Assembly (NCBI RefSeq): GCF_964204865.1 | Contig: NC_135255.1 | Coordinates: forward strand, 7,841,135 to 7,905,134 | Direction of reading: 5' to 3' | DNA: 64,000 bases | Origin: Styela clava | Taxonomy: Eukaryota; Chordata; Ascidiacea; Stolidobranchia; Styelidae | In this document: positions 36,500 to 48,474 of the stretch, piece by piece | Position numbering within the stretch: the first letter of the stretch is position 1 | How the letters are laid out: every line of letters starts with the position of its first letter | Made by a program: the position numbers and the translations under genes | The notes under the pieces: model-generated | Database searches by the model: none | Told to the model about the DNA's origin: nothing | Seen by the model: only the letters and a program-made list of their open reading frames with translations

Positions 36500-36607
36500 G
36501 ACCTCAGAGTCTTAAAACTATTTATCTAAAGAAGAATGATCTCGTTTCCGAGGCCTCGCTCGCGTGCCGAATAAATGCGCTCGCGTGCCAGGGGTTGCCC
36601 ACCCCTG

Positions 36608-37773
36608 GACTAAGATAAAGTGGGAGGTGGGACCAACATGACGGGCTGGTCTATATTGGGATGCACTTTGCGCATTTGTTAACTTTTCCCTTATAACGGT
36701 GAAATATAGAGGACCTCCCTTACCCCAGAGTCATGACGGATCCTAAAGTGCTAATTGCATTCTCCTAAATTGTTAATTACACATCCTTTAGGTGTCAAAG
36801 CAGCCCCCCCAATTCGTCAGGTTCACAAAATTTCGATTCAGCGCTGATTATTGAGAATTTTTTCTGTGTGTTGACCAGGCCTGATTACAGTGTGTTAGCA
36901 ATTATTACTTATGCCCATAACAGGTTTGATCTAGTAATAATTGGTAAGCTTTGCCTACGAACGAGAGACCACGTGATGAAAGAAAACACGCTTGGAATTC
37001 ATACAATGGGTTTCAGTATGATAAAATGTTTGCTATGTGCAGAGCAAATGTATCTAAGTTATATCCCGCAACCTAGAGGTGTGTAACTGTTTATATTTAC
37101 ACAAGGAAATAGTGTTTACGTAGAAAGAAGGGATTTCATGGTATTCTAAACGGACCATTGTGTTATTATAACCTTGCAATGAAAGATGGTTATGACTTCA
37201 TAGAGTGTAGATGGCGAACAACTACAATGACATATCTCGTTTGATTTCGATTTAAAATGTCTCGTTGAAATGAGCTAGTAAAGCCTAGTGCAGGGAAATA
37301 TACAAATCTTTTATATTGCATCATTGTATACTACAGCACACCGAAGAATAAAAAGTTCCACCCCTAAATTTTGTTTTACATTTTCATTGACCCCCCCCCC
37401 CCATTTCAAAAAGCCAGCTATCACTCAGCAAATAGTCCCACACAAATAGACTGAATAAATTCTTTCAAAATATATCTCAATAGTTTTAGCGTGAACAGAA
37501 GACTGTATATGACGTCCTATATTATAGTAAATAACACGCTGTGTTTACAACTGAGCGATAATGTTGGATCGATATCTCTGGTCTGGGGGTTTATATCTAA
37601 CTTGTCATTCACGGCTTATTTGGATAAGAAGGTTGAACACAACACACTGAAATAGACAATTCTCTTGTATCACTACTATATTTACTACAGTCGGTACAAT
37701 ATGAAGCAAAGTCTCGAAAATTTTTATTTCGAGAGTGCTTGTAACGAAAGGAAGTCTAGATACCTCTCTCTAG
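36608..37773. other. intergenic DNA between transposons
   Basis: No gene was recognised. A C-run (ccccccccccccc) near 37390 is the only low-complexity feature. Confidence 0.35.
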
Positions 37774-39289
37774 TATGGTGGCCCATCATTATCACGCGTA
37801 AAAATTTAAAAAAAAAATGAATGAGCGAAAATAAAAAAATAGTTGTGAAAAAACATAAAAATAATTGAAAAAAAAAAAGAAATAATTAAAATTAAAAAAA
37901 AAAATGAAAATAAAAACAAAAAAAACGAAAAAAAAAAATTAAAAAAAAAATTGGATAAAAAGAAAAGAACAAAGTTGACAACGATGGTCCGCCTCGTGGC
38001 CCATCGTTGTCACGCGTTTTTATTTTAGGAAAATTTGATGCTGCTTGGGACCAACGTTGTCAGGCTTAATCCTACACGCACAAATGTGTTTCTTGGGTTT
38101 CTAACTCACTACTGATTTTCATGAGCAATATCCAATAAATTCAAAACGAAAATGTTCTATAAATTCTCCATGCTACAAGTTCAATCACAAGCAATATATT
38201 TATAATAATGATAAGAGAATGTAGAATTGAATACGAAAATTTGCTTTTACGTGTAGAACGTAATTGAATTGGATAATGCTGCTTAACTGCTCAGTTGTCT
38301 GGACACTCGAGCGATGCCGGGACGGTACCGTCTGACCGTACCGGTACCCATGCAATCACTCATGAAAGAATGGGAGATACGGATAGTCTCGTAGAATATA
38401 GACTACTGAAACACTCTCTGCGCCTGCCCCATACCGTACAGCCGTAACGTACCGATCTAGAAAAATCGCCCGTGCTCAACCATTTATTTCAATCCATACC
38501 TCGACTCACTATATTCTACTAGGATCGAGGTATGGATTGAAATAAATGGTTGAGCACGGGCGATTTATCATTTGTCTGGATCGGTACGTTACGGCCGTAA
38601 GGTATGAGGCAGGCGGAGAGAGTGTTTCAGTAGTCAATATTCTACGAGACTATCCGTATCTCCCATTCTTTCATGAGTGATTGCATGGCTACCGGTACGA
38701 TCAGACGCAAAGCGACTATAACCGACTATCGGTATTTGGTAAGACGGTACGGTACCAGCATCGCGAGTGTCCAGACAACTGAGTAGTTAATCAGCATTCT
38801 CCAATTAAATTACCTTCTACACGTAAAAACAAATTTTCCGAATTTTCGTATTCAATTCTATATTCCCTTATCATTATTATAAATATATTACTTCTTGTTT
38901 AACTTGTAGCATGGAGAATTTATAGAACATTTTCATATTGAATATTGCTCAAGAAAATCAGTAGTGAGTTGGAAACCCAGGGAACACATTTGTGCGCGTA
39001 GGATTATGCCTGACAACGTTGTTTCCGAGCAGAAGCAAATTTTCTAAAAATAAAAACGCGTGACAACGATGGGCCACGAGGCGGACCATCGTTGTCAATC
39101 TTTTCATTTTCTTTTTATTCAATTTTTTTTTTTGGGGTTTTTTTTTTAATTTTTTTTTTTTAATTCTAATTCTTTTTTTCATTTTTTTTTTCAATTATTT
39201 TTATGTTTTTTCACAACTATTTTTTTATTTTCGGTTTTTTATTTTATTTTTATTTTCAATTTTACGCGTGACAACGATGGGCCACCATA
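37774..39289. mobile_element. foldback element with TATGGTGG ends, copy 2
   Basis: A 1,516-bp near-complete palindrome. Its ends TATGGTGGCCCATCATTATC and GACAACGATGGGCCACCATA are flanked by the 6-bp duplication ctctag (37768-37773 and 39290-39295). The arms fold back to a centre near 38500-38522, where aatcgcccgtgctcaacc meets ggttgagcacgggcgatt. The arms share their sequence order with copy 1, including the A/T-rich tracts and a second inward gacaacgatgg...cctcgtggcccatcgttgtc motif. Confidence 0.9.
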
Positions 39290-39295
39290 CTCTAG

Positions 39296-41408
39296 TAATC
39301 TCGCTCGCAAGGCGACTAATAAAACCGTTCGGTAGATAGCTATGTGTTGTGTCTCGCGTATTTGAACGGCGGGGAATTAACCTTCTTTAATGGAGGTCTC
39401 AATAGTTGCTCAGATTGTCGGAAGGCATAGGGTTGACAATGGACTCGTGATGACGACCCTTCTTTGCCGAATGGGTGATACTATATATTTTTCTAATAAG
39501 TAACAGCCGAACTGTAACTTAGCCGAAGGGTCAAACTCAAATGGAATAGATTGATGAAATATGACGAAAAACATATACTGTATATATAGGTATATGAATT
39601 TACGAGTATGCAACATTTAATCAACATTGTTATTCATAATGTTGAATGATCACAACATCAACATATATAAATAGCCATTAAAAAAAAATTTTTTTTAAAT
39701 ATTTGTCAGCAAAAAAGTTCAAGATTCCATCTGGAAGTTTTTATGAAAATAGTGATAACAGAATTAAAACTCGAAAAGACTTATGTTGTCACACATATCA
39801 GAGGTATTATTACATTATATGGCTGACGAATACGATGCTTCCGTTTAAGCAACTTCTAATATTACTCATACTTAGTCGTTCTAGTCATAGTTAGTCGCTT
39901 TAGGTATGAGAGGCCTTCCTGTATGTGGCCCGAGATATACTTTAATTTAACTCCTCTATGATTAGGCAAGCTCGAGTGGATTTAGATCACATAAAAAGAA
40001 AACGTAAACCATTTGGCGATTGTACGCCCACTATAAATATACCAATTTGCCTACCGGCATTGCAATACTGACGTGTTGGCATCTTCCGTAGTGAATGCGA
40101 TAGATTGTGGGATGGAGGATTCATTTTGAATAGAAACGTAGATTGCCACCGGAAGGTCGGTTTTTAAATATTCATGGACATAACAGTGATTTCATAGATA
40201 TAAGGTCCATGTAGGGTCCTGTTTTAGCGATAGATCTTTTAACGATCTTTGGTTAATTTTGATAAAATAAGACTATGCAAAAATCTAATGAAAATCGGTT
40301 CTGATAACCACGGTTATCTATAATCTCTGACAAAGGAGACTGACGGACATGACTTGACCTGTTACGTAAGCATCTGTAACGTCGCCGGTTTCAGCTACTG
40401 TGGGGCCCCCGTGCGACACGGATTGCATGTGGTCCAATGTTAAGAATTGCCCAGCGCGGGGCCCACTGCGGCCGCGCAGGTTGCAGTGGCCTGAGGGTGG
40501 TACTGTCTATTTTTAAACATCTAACCGCTAAGTCATAGCAACGAGTTTGCGGAAAAACACGACGAACAAACGTTACGCAGGCAGTCACGCTCGACGGAAT
40601 AAAAAAATAAATTTTAGGAAGCAGGTCCCATGGCACTCTGAGAGAAGCTATTTATCCCCAACAAAAAGTCGCTCCGACAACAAAACTGCCGTATTCTACG
40701 GACCATAAAAGCATCTTAAATCCTGTTTTTTTTTTCTCCCAAAAGTCGATCAAGCGTCATATATATACGCTGATGCGCCTATTGTATGGATCAGTAGTGA
40801 TTTGTGCTTTATTGTCTTTACCAATTGCCTACCGATAGTATTGTTTTCATAAACAAACCACCGTCTTCAACTTCCTAAAAGCCATTGCGTCTTATTGTCC
40901 GATGCGCATCGTGTATATAAAAAAACAAGCTAAGCAATTTATTTATAATGCGGTGCGCCTTCAGGTCCGTTAAATACCGTAACAACAAGGATTTAGCAAA
41001 ACGATCCATATCAACACTACGTTTCAAATAAATTTTCTGTGATTTTTTTGAAATACTCCTTGTAGTTTTCCGTCTGTCACATTACTGAAATTAATTCGTA
41101 ACGCAGGGGATTTCCAAATCATACAGTGACGTCACACTGAAAAGTGCGGTTTCACTTTACATAAACTTGAAGACTTTTTCATTCTATATAGAATGTATAA
41201 CTGCAATGACGAAGTAATTATGTAGGGCTGATACATGATCACAAGGGTAATGATAGAATTTTTTAATAATTTCCACTCGCGATTTCTTTTTACTCAGCGC
41301 TAACTTCATACCTATATATATATATATATATAATCAGTGTAAATATTACTACATTTCCCGACTAAGAATTTTGCTCAGAACAAAAGGTTTACAAATCTTA
41401 AAAACAGA
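39296..41408. other. upstream region of the first ARRDC gene
   Basis: No gene was recognised. A GC-rich patch at 40390-40500 stands out from the AT-rich surroundings. A tatatatatata run at 41314-41333 lies 75 bases before the ARRDC start codon and could overlap the promoter. Confidence 0.35.
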
Positions 41409-44400
41409 ATGGGAAAATTATCAATGTTTGGAATTACATTGGAAGGGAACAGAACAGTATATTTCCCAGGCGATTTCATTAAAGGACAGGTTTTGATTCA
41501 AGTAACTGAGCCAATGAAGATGAAAGGTAAGACGTGGTGGTCTTGCGGTTCTTTGAAAATAATAAATTTTATAAATAATGTAGGTATCATGTTTTGATTG
41601 GAGTGAAAAACGTTGTGTGAAAAAGCCATTTATATAGCTAACCGTCACTGCAATAAAAAAAAAAGAATATATTTTTTTAGCATTCGCCACTCAACATCAC
41701 TAAAAAACGCATGCCAGTGAATTCTATTTTTTTTCATACTACCGAAAGGTATCAGTTATCGACTTTCTGATTAGCAGGATTTTTCCTGAGGGTCCGAAAC
41801 TTGGGTTATCTTAATTAAAGACTGATTCGTAAATAAGACAAATCAATTTGAAAAATATTTTCGATACCGGAATAACAATTGGGCAGCATGTCCTGTTTGG
41901 CAAAAGCAAGTAAAGTTACGTTGTTTTATGCCCGAACCGCGAGTTCTCCTGTAAACGGGTTGGCAAAAAGTGTTTATTAATATATATGTGATAAATATGT
42001 AATACCGTGTAAAGGTTTGGCCAACTCGTGGTCAAATATTGACATATTGAACATAAAATTCTTTCCAGTAAAAACAGTTTTACTTCTGTAGAATTTGACA
42101 TTGTGTATCTTACTTATCAGTAAATCTGAGCTTAAGATAGATTGTTTTTATTATTCCGAGAGTCAATTCGTCAGCAACGAAAATAAATGAGTGGTTGTAA
42201 TAATATCTTGGCTGCAGTGGGTTGCGCGACTCCGTGTCATATCCTATTCCTGAATATTTTCCGGTTTCGTGTGTAGATTTTCATTGTTTGAATATATCGA
42301 AGTTACTGGAACTCACTGGCATAGTAGGCAAATGATTTAATAAAATGTCCTCACCATACCATGCGTTATTTATAGTGTATATTTATGCTTATTATATGAA
42401 AATTGTACCATTTCAAATCAATATCGAAACATCCAAAACAAAAATTGACATAAATAGGCTAACACCTATTTTATAACGTTATTTGTCCTATCCGTGTCCC
42501 GAGGTGTACATGTATTGACTAATTTTCCTTATTCATTCCTACTGTTCAGCTATTAAAATCAAGTTTGTCGGCAGAGCATACGTTCATTGGTCTGAAACAC
42601 ACACAACAGGATCAGGCGAAAATCAACGAACCGAAACTCGACATTATTCTGCAACTGAGAACCTATTCGAACAGACTGTCATCGTACACGGAGAAGGTAA
42701 AAAGTGCAACAAACAGTGGTATAATTCAGCATTATAATCTACCCCAATAAGAAAACTGGGTTGGGCGCAAATACTTACACGTGGAAATTTCGTTATAGCC
42801 TGAACTTTAAAAAAAATTAATATGATCTGCCAATGAAATTTTATATAAGTATATTGTATTTCTATTTACGTAGGCGCCAATGAACAGACTAAGCTTCCAC
42901 AAGGACAACATGTGTTTCCATTTCAGTATCAATTGCCGGCTCCACTTCCGTCGTCTTATGAAGGTAAGGACATCAATTTTCCATATTGTAGCGTAAACAA
43001 AAATAAAGGCACAATACGTCGAGTTTAAGGTGCCTAGTTAGAATGGAAATCGCGACTCATCCGGGCCCTGCCTCGCAAAACAATTCATTCTATTCATACT
43101 CCCGACACAATCAGCTTAATTAATACAAATTGGTATGCGTTGGGAAGAAAATATATTTTTTAACAATAATACACGACAACTAAGAGTTTTACATTCATTA
43201 CACATTTAGGCGTGAGCTGCTATACGTGAGCTTGTTTAGTGTATAAAAACGATTAAAAGGCCACTGATTTTTTATTTGATATTCGCGAGTCGTGAATCAT
43301 CTTATTATCAAAATTAATTTTTACGATTTTTATCGTTTTATATCTAAATACCCATCAGTTATCGCTATTTTATTTATGAAAACATGAAGAGCGACCCACG
43401 TTTCATTGTTACCTCCTAATACGGAACATGGTTGACAAGTAGTAGATGTTTGAAATTGGCGAAGTACTCTCCGAACTAGGACTCACGGCGTCATGCCTTT
43501 TACCTTCGGTGCACTGTTTTAATTGTATATATCGTTAATCTCCCGATGACCAAAGTGACTATGTTTATAGTCACTTTGCCGATGACAAAATCATCGCTGA
43601 CCATGTGTAACGTCTCACGTGACGGCCGTCATGTATAACGTAACCCGTGATCATACCAATTGCATGACGTAATTCCCACCGCCTTGACGTTTATAGATAC
43701 AACCTTGAAATTCCGGGATTTTATCAAATATTATTCCCGACGCATGCGGCCCGCGTGCCAGGGTTTGTACCACTCTGTTTTAAGTAATTGTAAATGAAGT
43801 ATATGTTTAACAGAATAAATAAAATCAATAAAGTTCAACGAGCAATTTCAAATAAAGTAAATAAGAACGCGTGGAAGGCATTCACGTTCAAACTTTGAGA
43901 TACTATGCCGCACGGTGATTTACACTCCTTCGTCAAACTAACCTTTGTAGAGAATTCTTCCATCTATAAGTACTGAAAATTGGAAATATATTGATCCATT
44001 GGTTGCGAAGAAGAGCGATTTTTTTCATAAAAACAATATAGTAATACGATTCAATGGTCAATATTGTGTCCATTAATAAAGAGAAAAGTCGGTTAGGGCG
44101 TTAGGCTATTAAAGACCAATAATGGCCAGTGTTGCGCTTGAAAAATGTTATCTCTGTTCTCTCTTGAATACCCGCTTATATCCCAGTCAAACATTTCTAA
44201 TCAATCGCACTTCTGAAATTTTTTTTTTTTACTTTGTGCCAGTTGTGTTTTACTTCTAATAAAAATTGCTTTTTGAATTTTAGCTACAATATATATGACC
44301 CTAGTTAGCATTTTTCAGACAGCATTGGATACATTAGATACTGGGTGAAAGGAACAATTGTGAAACCATGGAAATTTGATAAACATACAACGCGAGGGTT

Positions 44401-46419
44401 TACTGTTCTTGATACATTAGATCTGAACAACATTCCAAATATTTTGGTAAGTTTGATTTTTTAAGCAACAAGCATTAATAATAGCAAACAGAGGGAAGAG
44501 CAAAAGTATCGACTATTAAATATATTATTTCTATTGAACGACAAAAACAAATCAGCCAAGTTCAGGAAATACTCATTTTTAGTTTGTTAACATGTTCATC
44601 TTCAAAATATTGCAATCGTGGGGGTGGCAAATAAATGAAAATGTCTGACCCAGTTTGGCAAGGTGCTGCGGGTTTGGATTTGGTAATGAGATTCATTTAT
44701 GTCAACGAAAATATAAGCAAATTTCCGGAAGTATGTGTACCAAGATGACACGCAACCTGAACACTAACCTGGTACACATACTATGTTCAGGTTGTGCGCC
44801 ATCTTGATACACATACCTTGGGAGCACTGAAAATTTCACATCATTTATTCTCCTCTGCTAACTCTTTCTGCATTGAACAAGTTATCATCTCCGCGCTTTT
44901 AAATTACAGACTCCTTCTGGACATTCAGACACAAAAACTCTTTGCTGCTGGTGTTGTACGAGTGGGCCGATCGAGGCAGAATTTCACACTGACAGATCTG
45001 GTTACGTCCCAGGGGAATATATTTTGATAAATGCTGCCATCACTAATTCAAGGTATTAATTCATGCAACCAATTAGCTATCAAAATGTATTCTACTATTT
45101 ACTATTTTACGATGACGATACATTTGCACCTGCGTACTTTTGCACCTATACATTTCCACTCATAGTTTTCAGCACCCGCGAATATTTGCGCAGATATACA
45201 TTTGAATTCACGAACATTTGCGCCCATGTACATTTGCACCCACGCACACTTGCACCCACGGACATTTTCACCCGCGAACATTTGCATCCACGTACAAATA
45301 AAGGTACGTGGCTTCAAAGATAATGGAACCCTGTTTTACTAATACTATTTTCTGTAACGAATACTGCCACTTAGTGTTAGTTGGTTTGATATCTTCTGCT
45401 AAATAATGTTCATGTCAATCTTTTGTATTTTTGTGACTCAGTAACAGCAAAGTTAAATACACGTCTGCACAGTTAATGCAAAATGTGACGTATCACGCAA
45501 CAACCAAGACAAGGAATGATTCCCGAGTTGTCAACACAATAACTGGGCCTGGAGTTGGTAAACGTGCGACTGAAAATTGGACTAACGAAAGACTTCAGAT
45601 TCCCCCGCTACCCCCCTCTGAACTACTACACTGCAGAATTATTGACATATCTTATTCTGTGATTGTAAGTATTCTTAGTACATTATCAAATTTATTTCAG
45701 TCTTTTATGTAAGTCGAGTACATTATAGATCAAATCATTTTCACCATACGCTGCACTGGCTCAGTATATTTATATTATAGTTAAAATTATTTTCTGCACA
45801 ACCACTATTATACAGCAATAAACCAAAGTATTTTCATATAAACAATGACTAAAAACGAACTTGAAAACAAAAAAAATTCTATTGAAATAATTTTCCTATC
45901 TGGAATTAACAGAAATTCCCACGTTTCATATTCTTGTTCTTATTTTCAGTTCCAGGCTCACCTGAGAACATGTGCCGTTGACATGCGTTTATACGCACCA
46001 ATCACAATCGGAACCATTCCAATTCGCAGTTTACAAATGTATGGGAACCAGCCCCCCCAACCAATTGGTATCGAACCACTAGCCGTAACACCAAGCGCTC
46101 CTCCAAACGAAAGTTTTCCACCCAACCCCTTGCCGAATCCAGAGCAAGCAACAAGCGCTTATCCTACGCCGGGAACTTTTAATCGTAAGTTTAGTTTTGT
46201 ACTTTCATTTGACTCCGTAAAATAATTTACTGTAAAAATAGTTCTGTTTATATTACACATTGTTTAATTACAGTGCCCCCTCCCTCATACGCATCAGCAA
46301 CCGGGGGTGGAGCAATAATAAAAGATGATGATGATGGATATACAATGGGAGACACATCCTTCACACCTCAGTATACTTACTACGATTGGAATCAATCGAC
46401 TTTCACTTCCAACAAATAA
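41409..46419 (+). CDS. ARRDC: arrestin domain-containing protein (alpha-arrestin, ARRDC1-5 group)
   Basis: Eight exons join in phase: 41409-41526, 42550-42696, 42874-42963, 44319-44446, 44910-45052, 45442-45664, 45950-46184 and 46274-46419, giving 409 residues. The N-terminal arrestin fold starts GKLSMFGITLEGNRTVYFPG and includes VGRAYVHWSE and GYIRYWVKGTI. The C-terminal arrestin domain begins around TLCCWCCTSGPIEAEF, a cysteine-rich motif conserved in this family, and extends to the ITIGTIPI strand at the end of exon 7's folded part. The tail is Pro-rich, with PPPSY at the start of exon 8, a PPxY motif that binds WW domains of Nedd4-type ubiquitin ligases. These adaptors work at plasma and endosomal membranes in receptor ubiquitination and trafficking. 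Only one clear PPxY is present; some relatives have two. A second paralogue starts at 51061. Confidence 0.93.
43551..43578. repeat. 12-bp perfect hairpin in ARRDC intron 3
   Basis: caaagtgactat, gttt, atagtcactttg form a perfect 12-bp stem with a 4-base loop; gatgac also recurs just outside both arms. About 200 bases downstream, ccagggtttgtaccactctg (to 43777) looks like a hAT terminus, so the hairpin may be part of an old element. Confidence 0.7.
44722..44826. mobile_element. very short MITE with GTATGTGTACCAAGATG termini
   Basis: About 105 bp with termini gtatgtgtaccaagatg and catcttgatacacatac. Inside, caacctgaac and gttcaggttg form a second hairpin. The ends match the family at 24422-24576. 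It lies in ARRDC intron 4, 85 bases before exon 5. Confidence 0.75.
45111..45330 (+). repeat. GTACATTTGCACCC-unit repeat in ARRDC intron 5
   Basis: Repeats of acatttgcacccacg-like units (for example gtacatttgcacccacgc, then acacttgcacccacggac) fill most of the segment, which ends in gataatggaacc. It is related to 18550-18738 and 48288-48474 but has GC where those have GA (TTTGCACC against TTTGAACC). Confidence 0.65.
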
Positions 46420-46710
46420 GTACTTGACGACAGAATTTTTTTTATAGTTTTATAAATAATAGTGCCGCTTCCGAAGAAGTCAAAGAGAAGAGTGTATTTA
46501 GCTGTTTATCCTTATATTATATATATATATATCGGTATTTTTCTATAAATGAGTCCTATTCTTCATGCTCATATATATTGAGTTTATTTGTTTTATTATT
46601 GTTATTATATTCACATACTATTAAATTAATGTTCTATTTAATTTCTCTCAGAGCCATATGGCATCATAGGGCAAACCTTAGTGAAATGACTATAGTCCTG
46701 GGAATACACT

Positions 46711-46731
46711 GTCATATATATATATATATAT

Positions 46732-46763
<32 letters not shown>
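46711..46763. repeat. AT dinucleotide microsatellite
   Basis: Runs of (AT)n interrupted once by acac, about 300 bases after the ARRDC stop codon. Confidence 0.95.
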
Positions 46764-46764
<1 letters not shown>

Positions 46765-47025
46765 CTGATTGTTAGGTGTGCGCAGCCTTCTTAAACTTTC
46801 GACATGCTAAACTTGATTGTGAACTATGCCAGGACCGCTCTGTACAAAAAACAACAAAGATTCCTCAAAACTAAAAACGATCAGATGGGAATAAATATCG
46901 CCGCATACTTTCCATATATGTGAATATATTATATTGATAGAGAGAACTATTTATCAAACACAGTAGGCTACAATGTATATAATAGTCGATAATAGTCGAG
47001 TAGCAAAGGTGAACTTTATATAACA

Positions 47026-47464
47026 CAGGCTTGTCCATGTAACATATTTTTCTGTCCCATGCTATAGCAATTATGCCTGTCCCATCCATCCCATAGGATT
47101 CCCATTGGAATAAAATTCAATAAAAATTGTAAATTTAGGTTTAGCGTCTACTAAATTGGACAACATGCATGTACGAAGACATACAAAACAACAAAATTTA
47201 CGGACTTAGTTAACATTATATTCATAACTATTATACATGTGTCTATCAGCCCCTTCACGAAGTATATTGTTGATGCTGAATATATTTTGCTCTTTATACC
47301 TAACAAGAGAGCTATGCTCAAATATATGAACACGAAATCCATAGCAAATTGTTTTACCATCATTTCCTCGAAAATCATACGGTTTTCGTGCCCCATGGGA
47401 AATACAAATGTGTGCTGTCCCATCCTATGGGACGTTTCCCAGGGGATTCCCATGGACAAGCCTG
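47026..47464. mobile_element. hAT MITE with perfect TIRs and 8-bp TSD
   Basis: The termini CAGGCTTGTCCATG and CATGGACAAGCCTG are perfect 14-bp inverted repeats. Both flanks read atataaca (47018-47025 and 47465-47472). The subterminal regions contain several gtcccat and cccatgg motifs. It is 439 bp long and non-coding. Confidence 0.95.
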
Positions 47465-48287
47465 ATATAACACTTCTTACTCTTCACCCACTTTCTCTAC
47501 ATTTTTAAAATCAAGACATCAATTTTTCTTATTACACAGTTTAAATTTGTAAATACTATATATCTTGCACATATATATAATAAAGCACAGTTTATATATA
47601 TCTTGAATTTTTCTACCCCTTATATACTTTCTCTATCTGTCAAATTGAGGTTACAGCTATATTCAGGAGTTAGTCATGCATGGAGAGCGTACATATTATC
47701 GAGAAGTTTTATCGTTGATTAATATCTTCGATACGACTTAAATATGGATTGGCTTGAGAGATTTTGATAAATTTTCTTTCCGTGCTTGAGGTATAGCTCA
47801 CCAGATATATTTTTTAAAAAAGTCATAAAAACAATAATGATGAAAAATAATTGGAAACATTGTAACTTGGTGTTGAGAATCACAAATATCTCAAACTAAA
47901 GAGATATTTTTCTATTCCAATGATTCATATGTAAAAGTTTTAAAAACATATCCATAGACTTCCACAAAGCATCAAACCCGTCATTTACCAGTAATTTAAC
48001 CGATCTTCATTTTTGGCGAATGATTCCACATCAAGCATATATATTTATACTCGCTTCCCTTATGAATGCAATTGATGCATTGCGTTTGATTCTCTTACAT
48101 ATTGAACCCCATACAATCCATAGCATATCTTATTTAGCCTACTTCCATTGTGAAATTCTTGGGCAGCCTTACTGGTAAGATGGATACTACATAAACCAGT
48201 AAGTTCAACAATAAGTTCTTAATAACAGCGATTTTTCCTTAATGAAATCTAGACCATATTTGTGCAACCACTCTCATATTAGCAAAC

Positions 48288-48474
48288 GGTCCCATTACAT
48301 TCGAACTCACGTACATTTGAACCCACGACAATTGCATTCTACATACTATTGCACTTATGAAAAAGTTTTTTGTTTTACGGTTATTTGAACCCATACTAAC
48401 TCTAACCCGGTTTTAGTACCCGCATATAGATTGAACCCGCGAATATACACATGGGTTCAAATGTACGGTCACCT
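48288..48474 (-). repeat. GTACATTTGAACCC-unit repeat (copy B, inverted)
   Basis: The reverse complement follows 18550-18738 unit for unit, from gtgaccgtacatttgaaccc to gttcgaatgtaatgggacc, with moderate divergence. Two full-length copies 30 kb apart show a discrete mobile unit. Confidence 0.7.

Larger units (their letters stand above)
33887..36607. mobile_element. hAT element carrying nested insertions
   Basis: The ends CAGAGGTGGGCAATC and GGTTGCCCACCCCTG are imperfect terminal inverted repeats. Flanks gactagga (33879-33886) and gactaaga (36608-36615) agree at 7 of 8 positions, fitting a hAT 8-bp duplication. Both subterminal regions carry gctcgcgtgcc. Much of the 2.7-kb interior is later insertions: an inverted-repeat element at 33974-34524 and a foldback element at 35002-36499. 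Confidence 0.85.

Noticed and set aside
40391..40636. 81-codon minus ORF in a GC-rich patch
   Set aside because: No conserved motif or splice support; kept only as a composition note.
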